The notes under the pieces were generated by a model. The model saw only the letters and a program-made list of their open reading frames with translations. It was not told where the DNA came from and ran no database searches. A stretch of 64,000 nucleotides of DNA from an uncultured Candidatus Melainabacteria bacterium (GTDB lineage Bacteria; Cyanobacteriota; Vampirovibrionia; Gastranaerophilales; Gastranaerophilaceae), in NCBI GenBank assembly GCA_934747335.1, contig CAKVGS010000001.1:1-64000 (forward strand). Direction: 5' to 3'. Below, piece after piece: positions 1 to 8,809 of the stretch. The translations under genes were made by a program, and so were the position numbers. Numbering within the stretch: the stretch's first letter is position 1; the number at the start of each line of letters is the position of its first letter.

Positions 1-207
1 ATAATTATTGATTAGTTCTAGCAATTCTTTATAATTTTTTACTTCTTCTTTTGAAGCATTGTTTTTTACTAAACTATCAATATGACTTTCTACTAAAAAT
101 TTTAATAAGTTTATAAGAGCTAAAGTTTGTTCTTCTTTGGTTGATGTTCCATCCTCTACTTTAATATCAACAGTAATTCCATCAATTTCACATCTTTTTA
201 TTAACAT
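1..207 (-). CDS. unknown protein, N-terminal 69 residues only
   Basis: An open frame starts with ATG at 207 on the minus strand and runs off the left edge of the window without a stop, giving 69 residues beginning MLIKRCEIDG. The fragment is charged and looks helical in its second half (repeated Lys, Glu and Leu), with no signal peptide or membrane segment. I do not recognise a family. No strong Shine-Dalgarno sequence is visible, so the start is tentative. Codon use matches the neighbouring genes, and the frame stays open throughout, which is the main reason to call it. It is transcribed away from the small toxin-like locus that follows. Confidence 0.5.
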   Translation of the reverse strand, partial: MLIKRCEIDGITVDIKVEDGTSTKEEQTLALINLLKFLVESHIDSLVKNNASKEEVKNYKELLELINNY

Positions 208-330
208 ATTTATTCTATAATTACTTTTAGTAAGAAATCAATTTGAACTTTGAATAATTTAGCACAGTGTAAAAGATGCCTTTTCTATGGAAACTGACTA
301 ACACATTATAGTTAGACTTTCGGGTTAGTT

Positions 331-351
331 CCCCGACTAGAAAGGGGGTCG
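331..351 (+). promoter_or_regulatory. hairpin that can mask the ribosome binding site of the toxin-like peptide
   Basis: The run CCCC at 331-334 can pair with GGGG at 344-347, and CGAC 334-337 can alternatively pair with GTCG 348-351. Either fold buries the strong AAAGGGGG ribosome binding site just upstream of the ATG at 354. Further upstream, CTAAC near 299-303 can pair with either of two GTTAG copies (311-315, 324-328), so alternative leader folds are possible. This is typical of type I toxin messages; the folding itself is inferred by eye. Confidence 0.5.
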
Positions 352-353
352 AT

Positions 354-434
354 ATGGATAATTTCAATATAACATTATTTTTAATCTTTTTGATTTTATA
401 CGTATTAAAAAACGGCTCTCATCATAAAAGATAA
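354..434 (+). CDS. small hydrophobic peptide, candidate type I toxin
   Basis: This 26-residue frame starts with MDNFNITLF, has one continuous hydrophobic stretch (residues 6-18) and ends in a basic KNGSHHKR tail. It is preceded by an unusually strong ribosome binding site (AAAGGGGG, 5 nt before ATG). Size, a single membrane-spanning stretch and a charged C-terminus match the general pattern of Fst/Ldr-type membrane toxins, although I recognise no specific family. An antisense RNA with its own good promoter overlaps its 3' end (see 405-488), and the message has a leader able to hide the ribosome binding site. Both are hallmarks of type I toxin-antitoxin loci. The promoter of the message itself was not clear. 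It could instead be a small membrane protein of other function. Confidence 0.6.
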   Translation: MDNFNITLFLIFLILYVLKNGSHHKR

Positions 435-488
435 GAACCGTTAGACTTCCTACAAGGCATCCGGTAGCTTGAGAAACTACCACCCTGT
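405..488 (-). ncRNA. antisense RNA, candidate antitoxin of the 354-434 peptide
   Basis: Reading the minus strand from about 488, a first hairpin (GGTAG/CTACC, 463-481) is followed by a linker and then by a rho-independent terminator. The terminator stem is 434-442 pairing with 411-419, one mismatch, with a run of six T beyond it, and it lies inside the toxin-like coding region. The predicted RNA of about 84 nt is thus complementary to the last third and the 3' flank of the peptide message. A TTGAAT/TATAAT promoter with a 17-nt spacer sits immediately upstream. The arrangement, with convergent RNAs sharing one hairpin, resembles Fst/RNA II systems. Ends are estimates. Confidence 0.6.
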
Positions 489-494
489 GATTTT

Positions 495-523
495 ATTATA
501 AACTACTATTTAAAATTATTCAA
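495..523 (-). promoter_or_regulatory. promoter of the antisense RNA
   Basis: On the minus strand TTGAAT (523-518) and TATAAT (500-495) are separated by exactly 17 nt, an excellent housekeeping-sigma promoter. The expected start is near 488, and the only feature downstream of it is the hairpin-terminator RNA at 405-488. Confidence 0.7.
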
Positions 524-554
524 CCTTTTTAAATAAAAACCAACAATCTCTTTG

Positions 555-2321
555 TTATACAATCGCACCATGACTTGCATCTTGCACGGTTCTTGAATAT
601 TTACCCAAATAACCTTTTGCTTTTGTTGTAAAAGGTTTAAGCTTTTTACGACGTTCTTCTAGTTCTTCATCGGATACCAATAAATCTAATGTTCGATTGT
701 TAATATCAATTTTTATTTTATCACCGTCTTTAATCAATGCAATTACGCCGCCATTGGCAGCTTCAGGACAAATATGTCCAACACAAATTCCTCGCGTTCC
801 GCCGGAAAAACGTCCGTCCGTTATCAAAGCTGCTTTTGTACCCAAACCTTTACCCACAAGCAAGGACGTAGGAGCTAACATTTCGCGCATGCCGGGGCCA
901 CCTTTTGGGCCTTCATATCGTATAACTATTACATCGCCTTCTTTGATTAAATCGCTTTCCAAAGCCTTCATCGCGTCTTCTTCCGAATCAAAAGTTTTTG
1001 CAATGCCTTCGAATTTATAGCAACTTTCATCAACAGCAGAAATCTTAATTACAGACCCTTCAGGCGCAATATTTCCTCGTAAAATCCCCAGCCCCGGTTT
1101 TGTTGTAAACGGTTCTGAATAAGGATGAATAATTGATTTATCAGAATAAACTCCTGCGAATTCTCTTGTCGCTTTAAATTCAGGAACACTTTTTATAAGT
1201 TCATCCACTACGGCAGGAATTCCGCCGGCTTGATGAAATGCAGTCATTGTTATGCTTGATGAAGGTTCAAGTTTTACAAATTGATGGATTTTGTGAGAAA
1301 GTTCGTCAAAGTCTTTAAGTGAAACTGTTTGAGGGATTTCTTGATAAGCCCCCTCCCTAGCCCTCCCCCGTGGAGAGGGAATGACCTCTTGTGCTAATTG
1401 AACGCACTTTGCCCCCTCTCCTTGAGGAGAGGGTTGGGGTGAGGTGTCAACCAACTCAGAGGTTTCACCCAATCCTGCAGCATTTGCTAAAGCCAAAATA
1501 TGCAAGAACGAATTCGTAGAACCACCCATGCCTAAATCCGCAATAATCATATTTCTCAAGCTATCTCTTGTAATTATATCTAAAGGCTTGATATCTTTTC
1601 TAACCCAATCAACGATTTGCATTCCGCTTTCAAATGCAATTCTACGTTTTTGAGAAGAAACTGCTGCTGCCGTCGCGCAATAAGGAAGGCTCATTCCTAA
1701 AACTTCCGTTAAACAAGCCATTGTGTTTGCTGTATACAAACCTTGACAAGCACCTGCAGAAGGGCAAGAAGCCTCTTCCAGTTCTAATAATCTTTGCTCG
1801 GTTATTTCTCCGTTTCTATATTTGCCGATAGCTTCAAACGCACCTTTAATCATTGTTAATTTTTCACAACGACTTTCCCCGTCAAGCATTGGACCTGCTG
1901 TTACAATGATTGTAGGAATATTTATCCTTGCAGCAGCGATAAGCATCCCCGGAGTGATTTTATCACAATTTGAAAGTAATACTAAACCGTCTAATTGATG
2001 CGCATTCGCAACTGTTTCCACACAATCTGCGATTAAATCTCTTGAAGGAAGTGAATATTGCATGCCTGAATGCCCCATTGCTATTCCGTCACAAACCGCA
2101 GGCACACCAAATATAAACGCTTGACCACCATTTGAGTGAATACCTTTTTCAATCTGGCGTTCTAAATCTCGCATTCCAATATGCCCCGGAACTAAGTCCG
2201 AAAATGAACTTGCAATTCCTATAAATGGAGATTCCATATTTTTCTTAGAAACTCCTGTTGCCATCAAAAGACTTCTGTGCGGAGTTCTTGCAATACCTTT
2301 TTTTATGTTATCACTTCTCAT
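555..2321 (-). CDS. ilvD: dihydroxy-acid dehydratase with repeat-derived insertion
   Basis: IlvD dehydrates 2,3-dihydroxy-isovalerate and -methylvalerate to the 2-keto acids of valine and isoleucine synthesis in the cytosol, using an Fe-S cluster. Family hallmarks are the N-terminal MRSD, the VPGHIGM segment, [13 protein letters not shown] (about 76-87), [10 protein letters not shown] (about 117-126), [17 protein letters not shown] (185-201) and the C-terminal [10 protein letters not shown]. At 588 residues it is about 40 longer than usual: residues about 286-334 are an extra proline/glycine-rich stretch that is the translation of a palindromic intergenic-type repeat (1347-1444). The frame is kept, so the enzyme may still work with a surface loop. 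The start at 2321 has GAAAGGG eight bases upstream, and that site forms one arm of a hairpin (2330-2359). Confidence 0.95.
   Translation of the reverse strand: MRSDNIKKGIARTPHRSLLMATGVSKKNMESPFIGIASSFSDLVPGHIGMRDLERQIEKGIHSNGGQAFIFGVPAVCDGIAMGHSGMQYSLPSRDLIADCVETVANAHQLDGLVLLSNCDKITPGMLIAAARINIPTIIVTAGPMLDGESRCEKLTMIKGAFEAIGKYRNGEITEQRLLELEEASCPSAGACQGLYTANTMACLTEVLGMSLPYCATAAAVSSQKRRIAFESGMQIVDWVRKDIKPLDIITRDSLRNMIIADLGMGGSTNSFLHILALANAAGLGETSELVDTSPQPSPQGEGAKCVQLAQEVIPSPRGRAREGAYQEIPQTVSLKDFDELSHKIHQFVKLEPSSSITMTAFHQAGGIPAVVDELIKSVPEFKATREFAGVYSDKSIIHPYSEPFTTKPGLGILRGNIAPEGSVIKISAVDESCYKFEGIAKTFDSEEDAMKALESDLIKEGDVIVIRYEGPKGGPGMREMLAPTSLLVGKGLGTKAALITDGRFSGGTRGICVGHICPEAANGGVIALIKDGDKIKIDINNRTLDLLVSDEELEERRKKLKPFTTKAKGYLGKYSRTVQDASHGAIV
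1347..1444. repeat. class I palindromic repeat inserted inside ilvD
   Basis: Two GC-rich blocks, 1348-1380 and 1412-1444, are inverted versions of each other built around a CCCTC...GAGGG theme. The same theme occurs between genes at 6993-7126, 9765-9836, 9983-10137, 28059-28092 and 37062-37198. Here it lies in the coding sequence of ilvD without breaking the frame, contributing residues such as the [10 protein letters not shown] stretch. Its base composition contrasts with the AT-rich host gene. Confidence 0.85.
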
Positions 2322-2329
2322 AATAAAAA

Positions 2330-2359
2330 CCCTTTCGTATTGATTTTATCACGAAAGGG
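2330..2359 (-). terminator. hairpin between the 2410-3765 gene and ilvD, overlapping the ilvD ribosome binding site
   Basis: On the minus strand a 9-bp perfect stem (CCCTTTCGT with ACGAAAGGG, 12-nt loop) is followed by a TTTTTATT tract. It looks like a terminator for the gene at 2410-3765, but its second arm is also the GAAAGGG ribosome binding site of ilvD, so it could act as an attenuator or translational lock. Confidence 0.65.
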
Positions 2360-2409
2360 GAATGATTTTTTAAATATTTATAAGGTTAGATAATTAAAAT
2401 AATTTTTTA

Positions 2410-3765
2410 TTAAGCAACTGCATTGTATGAGCTGATTACATTTTGCAAAGCTTGAGCAACTTTTGGATCAAGTTTTTTATCATCTTGTGCTTGTTGAGCT
2501 GTCAATTGAAGCAATTGAGCTTGACCTTGAGCTGTCTTTTTCATTTTTTCAACTTCTACTTTAGAACCAACATCTTCACCAACCAATTTCTTTGTTAATT
2601 TGCCCATTGCCCAAGTACCGATTGAACCGCCAACCAAACCTGCAACTGCACCAATTGCTGTACCTAAGCCAGGACAAACTGCAGTTCCGACTGCTGCACC
2701 GATTTTTGCACCTGCTGCTGCACCAACCGCTTCACCTACTGTCCAACCAATTATTGAACCTGCAGCTTTTACAGATGTTTGACCAAGCTGTTTTATACCT
2801 GAATTTGGATCTTTTTTCAATGCTTCATCAGAGAATGCTGATTTAATTTTACCGAAATCCATCAAGAATTCCATAGCTGCGAAGAATGCGCCACCTTTGA
2901 TACCTTGTGATCTAAAACCTTGTAGTATTTTTTCAGATAAAGATTTTGTACCGGCATCAGCTACTTTTTTACGTGCAATTTTTGTCAAATCACTACCACA
3001 TGGAGTTCTTTGTGCAATCGTTTTAACTTTGTTGCCAGTTATGTTAGCCCATAGTTCAGGTAAAACGCCTGTTTTTGCATCAGTTGCAATTTTAATTTTT
3101 TCGGTTGCTTTTGCAATTTGTTCTATATTGCCTGATTTTAAAGCTAATTCCATTTCTTTTTTTAAAGTATCATAAGTTGTTTTATCTAATCTTTTTTTGA
3201 ACAAAGGAGCAAAACGCCATTTAGAAGCACCTTCCAACTTATGCATTTTATGATAAGCATCACGCATCAAACCGCTTGTTTCACCCTTGCTCCAAAGCTT
3301 ATTTAATGTAGTTCCATCTTTTTTAACATCTGCAAACATTTTTTCAACAGAAGCAACTGAGCTTAAAGATGCAAACGGATGAGCGATTAATCTCATATTA
3401 TTAACCAATGCAAATGCTGCACCACCACCTGCTGCACCCAATAAAGATTCGCTTGGTTCCATACCTTTTAAGTAGTATTTACCAAGTGTATCCATATCTC
3501 TGGCAGAAGTGCCAAATGTAGTTTGAGAATTTTGTTCAGGAGTCATTGCAGAAGAAACACCGCCCATGTTTCCTAAACCATAATTTTGACCGTATTGGTT
3601 ATTCCAAATTGATTGATTATTATAACCATAAGGCATTTGATAATTCAAAGAGTTACGGTTAGCCATATAGCCGTTTGAAAAGCTTGGGCAATTAGGATTA
3701 ACGCCGGATGCTCCGCCATATAGCATATATTCCATATTCGTAAGTGAATTAATTGGAGATACCAT
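2410..3765 (-). CDS. lineage-specific protein with Asn/Tyr-rich N-terminus and glycine-zipper C-terminus
   Basis: The 451-residue product is not a family I recognise. Residues 1-75 are low-complexity and rich in Asn, Tyr, Gly and Gln. A helical charged middle part follows. Residues about 335-395 form long Gly/Ala-rich hydrophobic segments with GxxxG-like spacing (for example GAAAGAKIGAAVG), as in membrane-inserting glycine zippers. There is no classical signal peptide. It has one of the six shared promoter motifs (3799-3829), and its leader resembles that of the gene at 63541 (GGTTAGATTTATAAAGGT versus GTTAGGTTTATAAAGGT). These two proteins also share the N/Q/Y-rich start, so they may belong to one class of surface or secreted proteins; that is inference. 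Confidence 0.7.
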   Translation of the reverse strand: MVSPINSLTNMEYMLYGGASGVNPNCPSFSNGYMANRNSLNYQMPYGYNNQSIWNNQYGQNYGLGNMGGVSSAMTPEQNSQTTFGTSARDMDTLGKYYLKGMEPSESLLGAAGGGAAFALVNNMRLIAHPFASLSSVASVEKMFADVKKDGTTLNKLWSKGETSGLMRDAYHKMHKLEGASKWRFAPLFKKRLDKTTYDTLKKEMELALKSGNIEQIAKATEKIKIATDAKTGVLPELWANITGNKVKTIAQRTPCGSDLTKIARKKVADAGTKSLSEKILQGFRSQGIKGGAFFAAMEFLMDFGKIKSAFSDEALKKDPNSGIKQLGQTSVKAAGSIIGWTVGEAVGAAAGAKIGAAVGTAVCPGLGTAIGAVAGLVGGSIGTWAMGKLTKKLVGEDVGSKVEVEKMKKTAQGQAQLLQLTAQQAQDDKKLDPKVAQALQNVISSYNAVA

Positions 3766-3798
3766 AACCTTTTCTACCTTTATAAATCTAACCTTATA

Positions 3799-3829
3799 TA
3801 TATAAAGTTATTTGCTCTCCAAAAATTGC
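3799..3829 (-). promoter_or_regulatory. shared promoter motif, copy A
   Basis: On the minus strand GCAA (3829-3826) is followed by 18 nt and CTTTATA (3807-3801), extending to a TATATA -10 element. GCAA is followed by a T run. The same spacing occurs upstream of five other lineage-specific genes in the window. Confidence 0.6.
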
Positions 3830-3875
3830 CTTTTTGTAATAAAATGTTAAGTTATGTAAAGTTTTGATTTCCGAA

Positions 3876-5393
3876 TTAGCCTTCTTCTCTGCGTTTTGCT
3901 CCATAACTATACAAAGCATAAATCGCAACACCAATCAAAAGCCAGATTACAAAATACAAAGCAGAAGTTGCTTTTGCACTGAATTTGCAATACATCAAAG
4001 CTAAACAAGTTACTACACCGAATATAGGAAACCAAGGGCAGAAAGGAACTTTGAACGGTCTTTCTCTGTTTGGTTCGGTTTTTCTTAAAATTAAAACAGC
4101 AATACAAATTATAATAAATGATGTAAATGTTCCAAAATTACAAAGTTCTGCCGAAATATTTAAATCCATAAATAACGCGCAAACAATTACAATTAAACCT
4201 GAAATCCAAGTTAAAATATGCGGGGTTTGGAATTTATCATGAACTTTGTTTAATGATTTTGGCAAAAAGTTGTCACGACTCATTGCAAACAAAATTCTTG
4301 TTGTACCTAATTGATAAATCAATAATACCGTAGTAAGCGCACACAAGGCTCCAACCGAAATCAAACCTGCATACCAGTTATTGCCGATAAATCTCATTGC
4401 ATGAGCGAGCGGTGCTTGTGTATCAATAGCATTAAGCGGAACAACACCTGTCAAAACCAGTGCTACTAAAATATATAGAACCGTACATAATACAAGCGTT
4501 CCCATAATTGCAACAGGTAAATCTCTTTGAGGATTATTTGTTTCTTCTGCGGCTGTTGATATTGCATCAAAACCAACATAGGCAAAGAAAATTACAAATG
4601 CGCCCGTAAAAATACCTTCCATACCGTTCGGTGCAAATGGAACCCAATGTTCAGGTTTAACATAAAAAGCACCTACAACAATAAATGAAAGGATTATGAA
4701 CATATTAACTCCTACCATAATTGTTGCAACTTTTGTAGATTCTTTAACGCCTTTTATTAATAAAATTGTTAATATTAAAACAATCGCTATTGCAGGGATA
4801 TTTATTGCAAACGGAATTTCAATTCCCAAAGGTAAATGCATAAATGGCATTTTATCATGTACATCCCAGCCGTATCTGTTGCAAAGTTCGTACATTGTTC
4901 TATAATCATTTCTTAACCAAAGCGGACAATTTACCACGAAAGCAGGTAGAATGTGCTTAAAGCCTTTTAAGAATTGAACAAAATATCCTGTCCAAGCGCT
5001 TGCTACGGTGATATTTCCGATTGCATATTCAAGCATTAAAATCCAACCGACCATCCAAGCCATAAATTCGCCCATCGTTGCGTAGGTATAAGTATATGCA
5101 CTACCTGCAACAGGAATCATAGCCGCAATCTCAGAATATGAAAGTGCTGAAAATACACTGGCAATAGCAGCAAGTGTCATAGAAACAATAACCGCTGTTC
5201 CTGCACCTGCACCATCCGTAGAGCCAACAATTGCACTTCCGATAATCGTAAAAATACCTGTTCCGACTACGGCACCAATACCAATTACTATTAAATCAAA
5301 TACATTAAGGGTCTTTTTTAGACCCGAGTTTGCACCCTCATCAATAAGTTCTTGGGGGCTTTTACATTTTAATAAATTACTTAATAATGACAT
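3876..5393 (-). CDS. APC-superfamily amino-acid permease
   Basis: This 505-residue inner-membrane protein belongs to the amino acid-polyamine-organocation superfamily, cationic amino-acid transporter-like group. The first transmembrane helix carries the unwound GIGAVVGTGIF motif (about 37-47) that binds the substrate backbone. About a dozen hydrophobic segments follow, with the conserved FFAYVGFDAISTAAEE region (about 268-283) and the NPQRDLP loop. Substrate cannot be read from the sequence. Its start overlaps the end of the paralogous permease at 5377-6972 by 17 nt, so the two are probably one transcript and arose by tandem duplication. Confidence 0.9.
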   Translation of the reverse strand: MSLLSNLLKCKSPQELIDEGANSGLKKTLNVFDLIVIGIGAVVGTGIFTIIGSAIVGSTDGAGAGTAVIVSMTLAAIASVFSALSYSEIAAMIPVAGSAYTYTYATMGEFMAWMVGWILMLEYAIGNITVASAWTGYFVQFLKGFKHILPAFVVNCPLWLRNDYRTMYELCNRYGWDVHDKMPFMHLPLGIEIPFAINIPAIAIVLILTILLIKGVKESTKVATIMVGVNMFIILSFIVVGAFYVKPEHWVPFAPNGMEGIFTGAFVIFFAYVGFDAISTAAEETNNPQRDLPVAIMGTLVLCTVLYILVALVLTGVVPLNAIDTQAPLAHAMRFIGNNWYAGLISVGALCALTTVLLIYQLGTTRILFAMSRDNFLPKSLNKVHDKFQTPHILTWISGLIVIVCALFMDLNISAELCNFGTFTSFIIICIAVLILRKTEPNRERPFKVPFCPWFPIFGVVTCLALMYCKFSAKATSALYFVIWLLIGVAIYALYSYGAKRREEG

Positions 5394-6972
5394 CTTTTTC
5401 TATTTCTTTGTTTTCTTCCACATTTACTGACTGTTCAGCCAATCTATTCTTTTTATAACCATAAGATGCGTATATCAAAGCACCCATAATTACCCAAATT
5501 ATAAACAATTCTGTTGACAATTTTGCAGATTCGCCTTTTGCAACAATCATAGAATAAACCATCAAACCGCCACAGCAAATAACTCCGGCAAGTGGGAACC
5601 AAGGACAGAATGGAACTTTAAATGGTCTTTCTCTATCAGGATCAACTTTTCTTAAAATCAAAATCGCAACACAAACGATAATGAATGATGTAAAAGTACC
5701 AAAATTACAAAGTGAAGCTGCTACATTTAAATCTAATAATAATGTACCTAAAATCCCAACAATACCTACTGTAATTGTCAATATATGTGGTGTTCCCAAT
5801 TTAGGATGAATTTTTTGGAATACTCTTGGCAAAAAATGGTCACGGCTCATTGCAAACAAAACTCTTGTTGCAGCCATGTGCATAACCAAAAGCACGGATG
5901 TTAAACCAGCTAATGAACCTACTGAAATCAAACCTGCAGCCCAATTTTGATGAACTGCTGTCATTGCATAAGCCATCGGTGCTTTGAATAAGCCTTCAGG
6001 AATAGCAACGCCGCTTGTTGGTTGCATGCCTGTTAAAACAAGTGCAACTAAGACATATACAACAGTTGTTACTATCAGTGAACCTAAAATGCCTATTGGT
6101 AAATCTTTTTGAGGGTTTTTACATTCTTCTGCTGCTGTTGCTAAAGCATCAAAACCAATGTATGCAAAGAATATTATAAATGCGCCCATAAACACGCCTT
6201 CTAAACCGCAAGGTGCAAAAGGTGTCCAGTTTTCAGGACGAATAAAAAACATACCTGTTAAAACAAATAAAGCGATAACGCCAAGTTTTACTGCAACCAT
6301 AATTCCTGCCATTTTAGCAGAATCTTTAGTACCTTTAACCAAAATCGCGGTCGTAATAGCAATCATTATTATAGCCGGAAGGTTTATGCAGAAAGGAATT
6401 CCTGCTATATGAGGAATAACTGTATTTGCGTCCAAACCTTGTTGATTGCATACATTAACTGCTGAGCGGAAATCATTCACAAGCCAAATAGGCGGATTAA
6501 TGAACCATGCAGGCAAGAATGAAAATCCTTTTATAAATTGTAAGAAGTGATTAGTCCAAGCGCAAGCAACTGCAATAAATCCGATTGCATATTCTAACAT
6601 CAAAATCCAACCGACAATCCAAGCTGCAAACTCGCCTAATGTTGCAAAAGTATAGGTATAAGCACCACCTGCAACAGGAATCATTGTCGCAAATTCTGTA
6701 TAACATAGGGCTGAAAAAACACAAGCAATTGCTGCTATAACCATAGAAATTATTAACGCAGGGCCTGCACCAGGGCTTGTTCCGTCCGGACTTCCTGCTG
6801 CTGCAATACCTACAACCGCAAATATACCGGAACCGATAATTGCACCTACACCTAAAATAATTAAATCCCAAACGCCTAAAGTTTTTTCCAAACCACCTTT
6901 TGCAGCGTTTGCAATTGCGTCATCAAGATTTTTGCGTGTAACCATTTTGGTTAGTAAATTTTTTAGTGCCAT
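5377..6972 (-). CDS. APC-superfamily amino-acid permease, tandem paralogue
   Basis: The 531-residue product has the same architecture as its downstream neighbour: GVGAIIGSGIF in helix 1 (about 41-51), the FFAYIGFDALATAAEE motif and a dozen membrane segments. It differs by a charged C-terminal tail (ending NKEIEKDVIIK). It is a predicted secondary transporter for an amino acid, possibly an exchanger. Identity with the 3876-5393 protein is high over the whole length, marking a tandem duplication whose partners overlap by 17 nt. Between it and glyQ lies a class I palindromic repeat (6993-7126). Confidence 0.9.
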   Translation of the reverse strand: MALKNLLTKMVTRKNLDDAIANAAKGGLEKTLGVWDLIILGVGAIIGSGIFAVVGIAAAGSPDGTSPGAGPALIISMVIAAIACVFSALCYTEFATMIPVAGGAYTYTFATLGEFAAWIVGWILMLEYAIGFIAVACAWTNHFLQFIKGFSFLPAWFINPPIWLVNDFRSAVNVCNQQGLDANTVIPHIAGIPFCINLPAIIMIAITTAILVKGTKDSAKMAGIMVAVKLGVIALFVLTGMFFIRPENWTPFAPCGLEGVFMGAFIIFFAYIGFDALATAAEECKNPQKDLPIGILGSLIVTTVVYVLVALVLTGMQPTSGVAIPEGLFKAPMAYAMTAVHQNWAAGLISVGSLAGLTSVLLVMHMAATRVLFAMSRDHFLPRVFQKIHPKLGTPHILTITVGIVGILGTLLLDLNVAASLCNFGTFTSFIIVCVAILILRKVDPDRERPFKVPFCPWFPLAGVICCGGLMVYSMIVAKGESAKLSTELFIIWVIMGALIYASYGYKKNRLAEQSVNVEENKEIEKDVIIK

Positions 6973-6992
6973 TTATGTCCTTTCATCGATTT

Positions 6993-7126
6993 TTCCCTCG
7001 CCCCTTGAGGGAGAGGGAGTAGCTGTTTGCGAGGCTGCGCCGAGCATTACAGATACGGGTGAGGGGAGTTGCTAAATACCCCTCATCAGGACTCCGTCCA
7101 GCTTCTCCCGCAAGGGGCGAAGCAAC
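6993..7126. repeat. class I palindromic repeat
   Basis: The segment starts with a compact palindrome (CCCTCGCCCCTTGAGGGAGAGGG region at 6995-7019, two overlapping GGGAG arms) and ends with a GCTTCTCCCGCAAGGGGCGA block, the inverted counterpart. It lies between glyQ and the permease pair and contains no gene I can support. Confidence 0.75.
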
Positions 7127-7147
7127 ACAGGCGCACATTTATCGCAC

Positions 7148-8023
7148 TTATTTCTTTAGAAGTGGAAAACCTAATTTTTCCCTTTGTTCAACGTACAACT
7201 TAGCAACTGCTGATGCCATTGTTCTTACTCTATTAATAAAGTTAATACGTTCATCTTTACTGATTACGCCTCTTGCGTCCAATAAGTTGAATGTGTGAGA
7301 GCATTTTAGAACATAGTCATAAGCAGGTAACACAAGTTCTGCGTTTATACAATTATCAACTTCTTTTTGATAAGCGTCAAATAGTTTGAATAGTCTGTCT
7401 GCATCTGAATATTCAAAGTTGTATTTTGATTGCTCAATTTCGTTTTGTAAGTAAATATCGCCATACTTCAATTTGTTGTTCCACATAATATCAAAAACAG
7501 ATTCTTTGTTTTGGATATACATGGCAATTCTTTCTAAGCCATAAGTGATTTCTAAAGCAACAGGCTTAACTTCTAAACCGCCAACTTGTTGGAAATATGT
7601 AAACTGAGTAATTTCCATACCGTCTAACCAAACTTCCCAACCTACACCTGCTGCGCCTAGAGTTGGTGATTCCCAGTTATCCTCTACAAATCTTACGTCA
7701 TGCTTTGTTAAATCAATACCCATAGCTTCCAAACTTTTTAGATAAAGCTCTTGAGCGTTATCAGGTGATGGTTTAAGTATAACTTGGTATTGGAAATAAT
7801 GTCCCAATCTGTTAGGGTTTTCACCATATCTTGCGTCAGTCGGACGTCTGCAAGGTTCAACCATAGCTGTTGACCAAGGTTCAGGACCCAATGCTCTTAA
7901 GAAAGTTGCAGGATTCATTGTTGAAGCACCTTTCTCAATATCATAAGGTTGCTGAATAATACATCCGTATTCAGACCAGTAACGTGATAAGTTTAGAATC
8001 AAATCTTGAAAATTTAGCGCCAT
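7148..8023 (-). CDS. glyQ: glycyl-tRNA synthetase alpha subunit
   Basis: GlyQ is the catalytic subunit of the bacterial alpha2-beta2 glycyl-tRNA synthetase, which charges tRNA-Gly with glycine. The 291-residue protein has the family's near-invariant sequence, including [12 protein letters not shown] at the N-terminus, the GPEPW and [13 protein letters not shown] segments of the class II active site (about 46-71) and [12 protein letters not shown] (about 166-177). Length is normal. The beta subunit gene glyS, often adjacent, is not next to it nor elsewhere in the window. A tRNA-Gly gene is present at 41342. Upstream there is no T-box signature; a TATAAT-like element lies shortly before the start. 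Confidence 0.97.
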   Translation of the reverse strand: MALNFQDLILNLSRYWSEYGCIIQQPYDIEKGASTMNPATFLRALGPEPWSTAMVEPCRRPTDARYGENPNRLGHYFQYQVILKPSPDNAQELYLKSLEAMGIDLTKHDVRFVEDNWESPTLGAAGVGWEVWLDGMEITQFTYFQQVGGLEVKPVALEITYGLERIAMYIQNKESVFDIMWNNKLKYGDIYLQNEIEQSKYNFEYSDADRLFKLFDAYQKEVDNCINAELVLPAYDYVLKCSHTFNLLDARGVISKDERINFINRVRTMASAVAKLYVEQREKLGFPLLKK

Positions 8024-8156
8024 TTTTAATTCCTTCTATTGTAAAATTTACACTCAATTATACATGTAAAGAGGGGAAATGAAAAGAGAAAAGAACTTTT
8101 TTGTAAATTTTTGTAAATAAATTTTGGTAGAATTTCACTACTGGTTTTGAAGTGAA

Positions 8157-8262
8157 GTGAAAAACAGTTTCTCAAAATGACGTGGCGTGAAACTATCAGT
8201 TCGGCGTCATTTTGAGGTGCGATTAGCACCGAGAAATCCAGCCTATTAATAACTGTTTTCAT
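8157..8262. repeat. class III nested palindrome
   Basis: Outer arms TGAAAAACAGTT (8158-8169) and AACTGTTTTCA (8251-8261) enclose a second inverted pair built on CTCAAAATGACG and CGTCATTTTGAG (about 8171-8215). It lies in the 391-base space between glyQ and the STAS-like gene, the rest of which shows only AT-rich DNA. A minus-strand frame across it is just the translated repeat. Confidence 0.7.
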
Positions 8263-8414
8263 TGTATCAAATTTATCATTGACACTAATGTCTGTAAAGA
8301 GAGGGAATAATGACAACTTGTTAATTTATAGTATCTTAATTTCAAACTTTGGTTATAGTTTTTTCATAATTTCAGGTAATTCTTATCATGTAGATAAAAA
8401 TTTATAATAATATT

Positions 8415-8744
8415 ATGGAAATAAAAACATCAGATAATTTTTGTATAATTACCCCTTTTAGTCCAAAATTGGATGAAAAGGATGCAAAGAAGCTTTTTGC
8501 TGAAATCTTAAGAAACAAGAATTTGAAAATGGGGATTGATATGAGTTTTGTAAAAGAATGTACAATAGAATTTATTGATGTTCTTTCAAAAATCGGTGAT
8601 ATCGGACTTTTTAATGTTACATCCGATATTTTTGTTCTGTTTAATATCATGAATGTAGATAAAAAAATAAACTTATTCGTTAGTGAATTGGATTTTAAAG
8701 CTGATAAACATCAGCTATTAAATAGAAGATTTTGCCTTATATAA
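8415..8744 (+). CDS. STAS-like domain protein
   Basis: The 109-residue cytosolic protein has the beta-alpha order of the STAS fold of anti-sigma factor antagonists: a strand MGIDMSFV (about 38-45) where a D-x-S-x-V segment is typical, a following helix, then FVLFNIMNVDKKINLF (about 76-91) matching the family's L-x-x-x-G-L-x-x-x-F end. The usual phosphorylated serine context is not conserved, so it may be a degenerate or structural STAS protein. No sigma-regulator partner gene is adjacent. The ribosome binding site is weak. Identification rests on pattern similarity only. Confidence 0.5.
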   Translation: MEIKTSDNFCIITPFSPKLDEKDAKKLFAEILRNKNLKMGIDMSFVKECTIEFIDVLSKIGDIGLFNVTSDIFVLFNIMNVDKKINLFVSELDFKADKHQLLNRRFCLI

Positions 8745-8809
8745 GCAACAAAAACGTGTGAGTTTGTGATTAAGTGTATAAACTACAACATAAGGGTTGA
8801 AATTTTTGT

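Noticed and set aside
555..2321. Missing Fe-S cysteine in IlvD (VPGH instead of TPCN)
   Set aside because: The VPGH form is normal for one large IlvD clade, so it was not reported as a defect.
8026..8316. 96-residue frame on the minus strand before glyQ
   Set aside because: It translates the class III palindrome and has no ribosome binding site or recognisable pattern.
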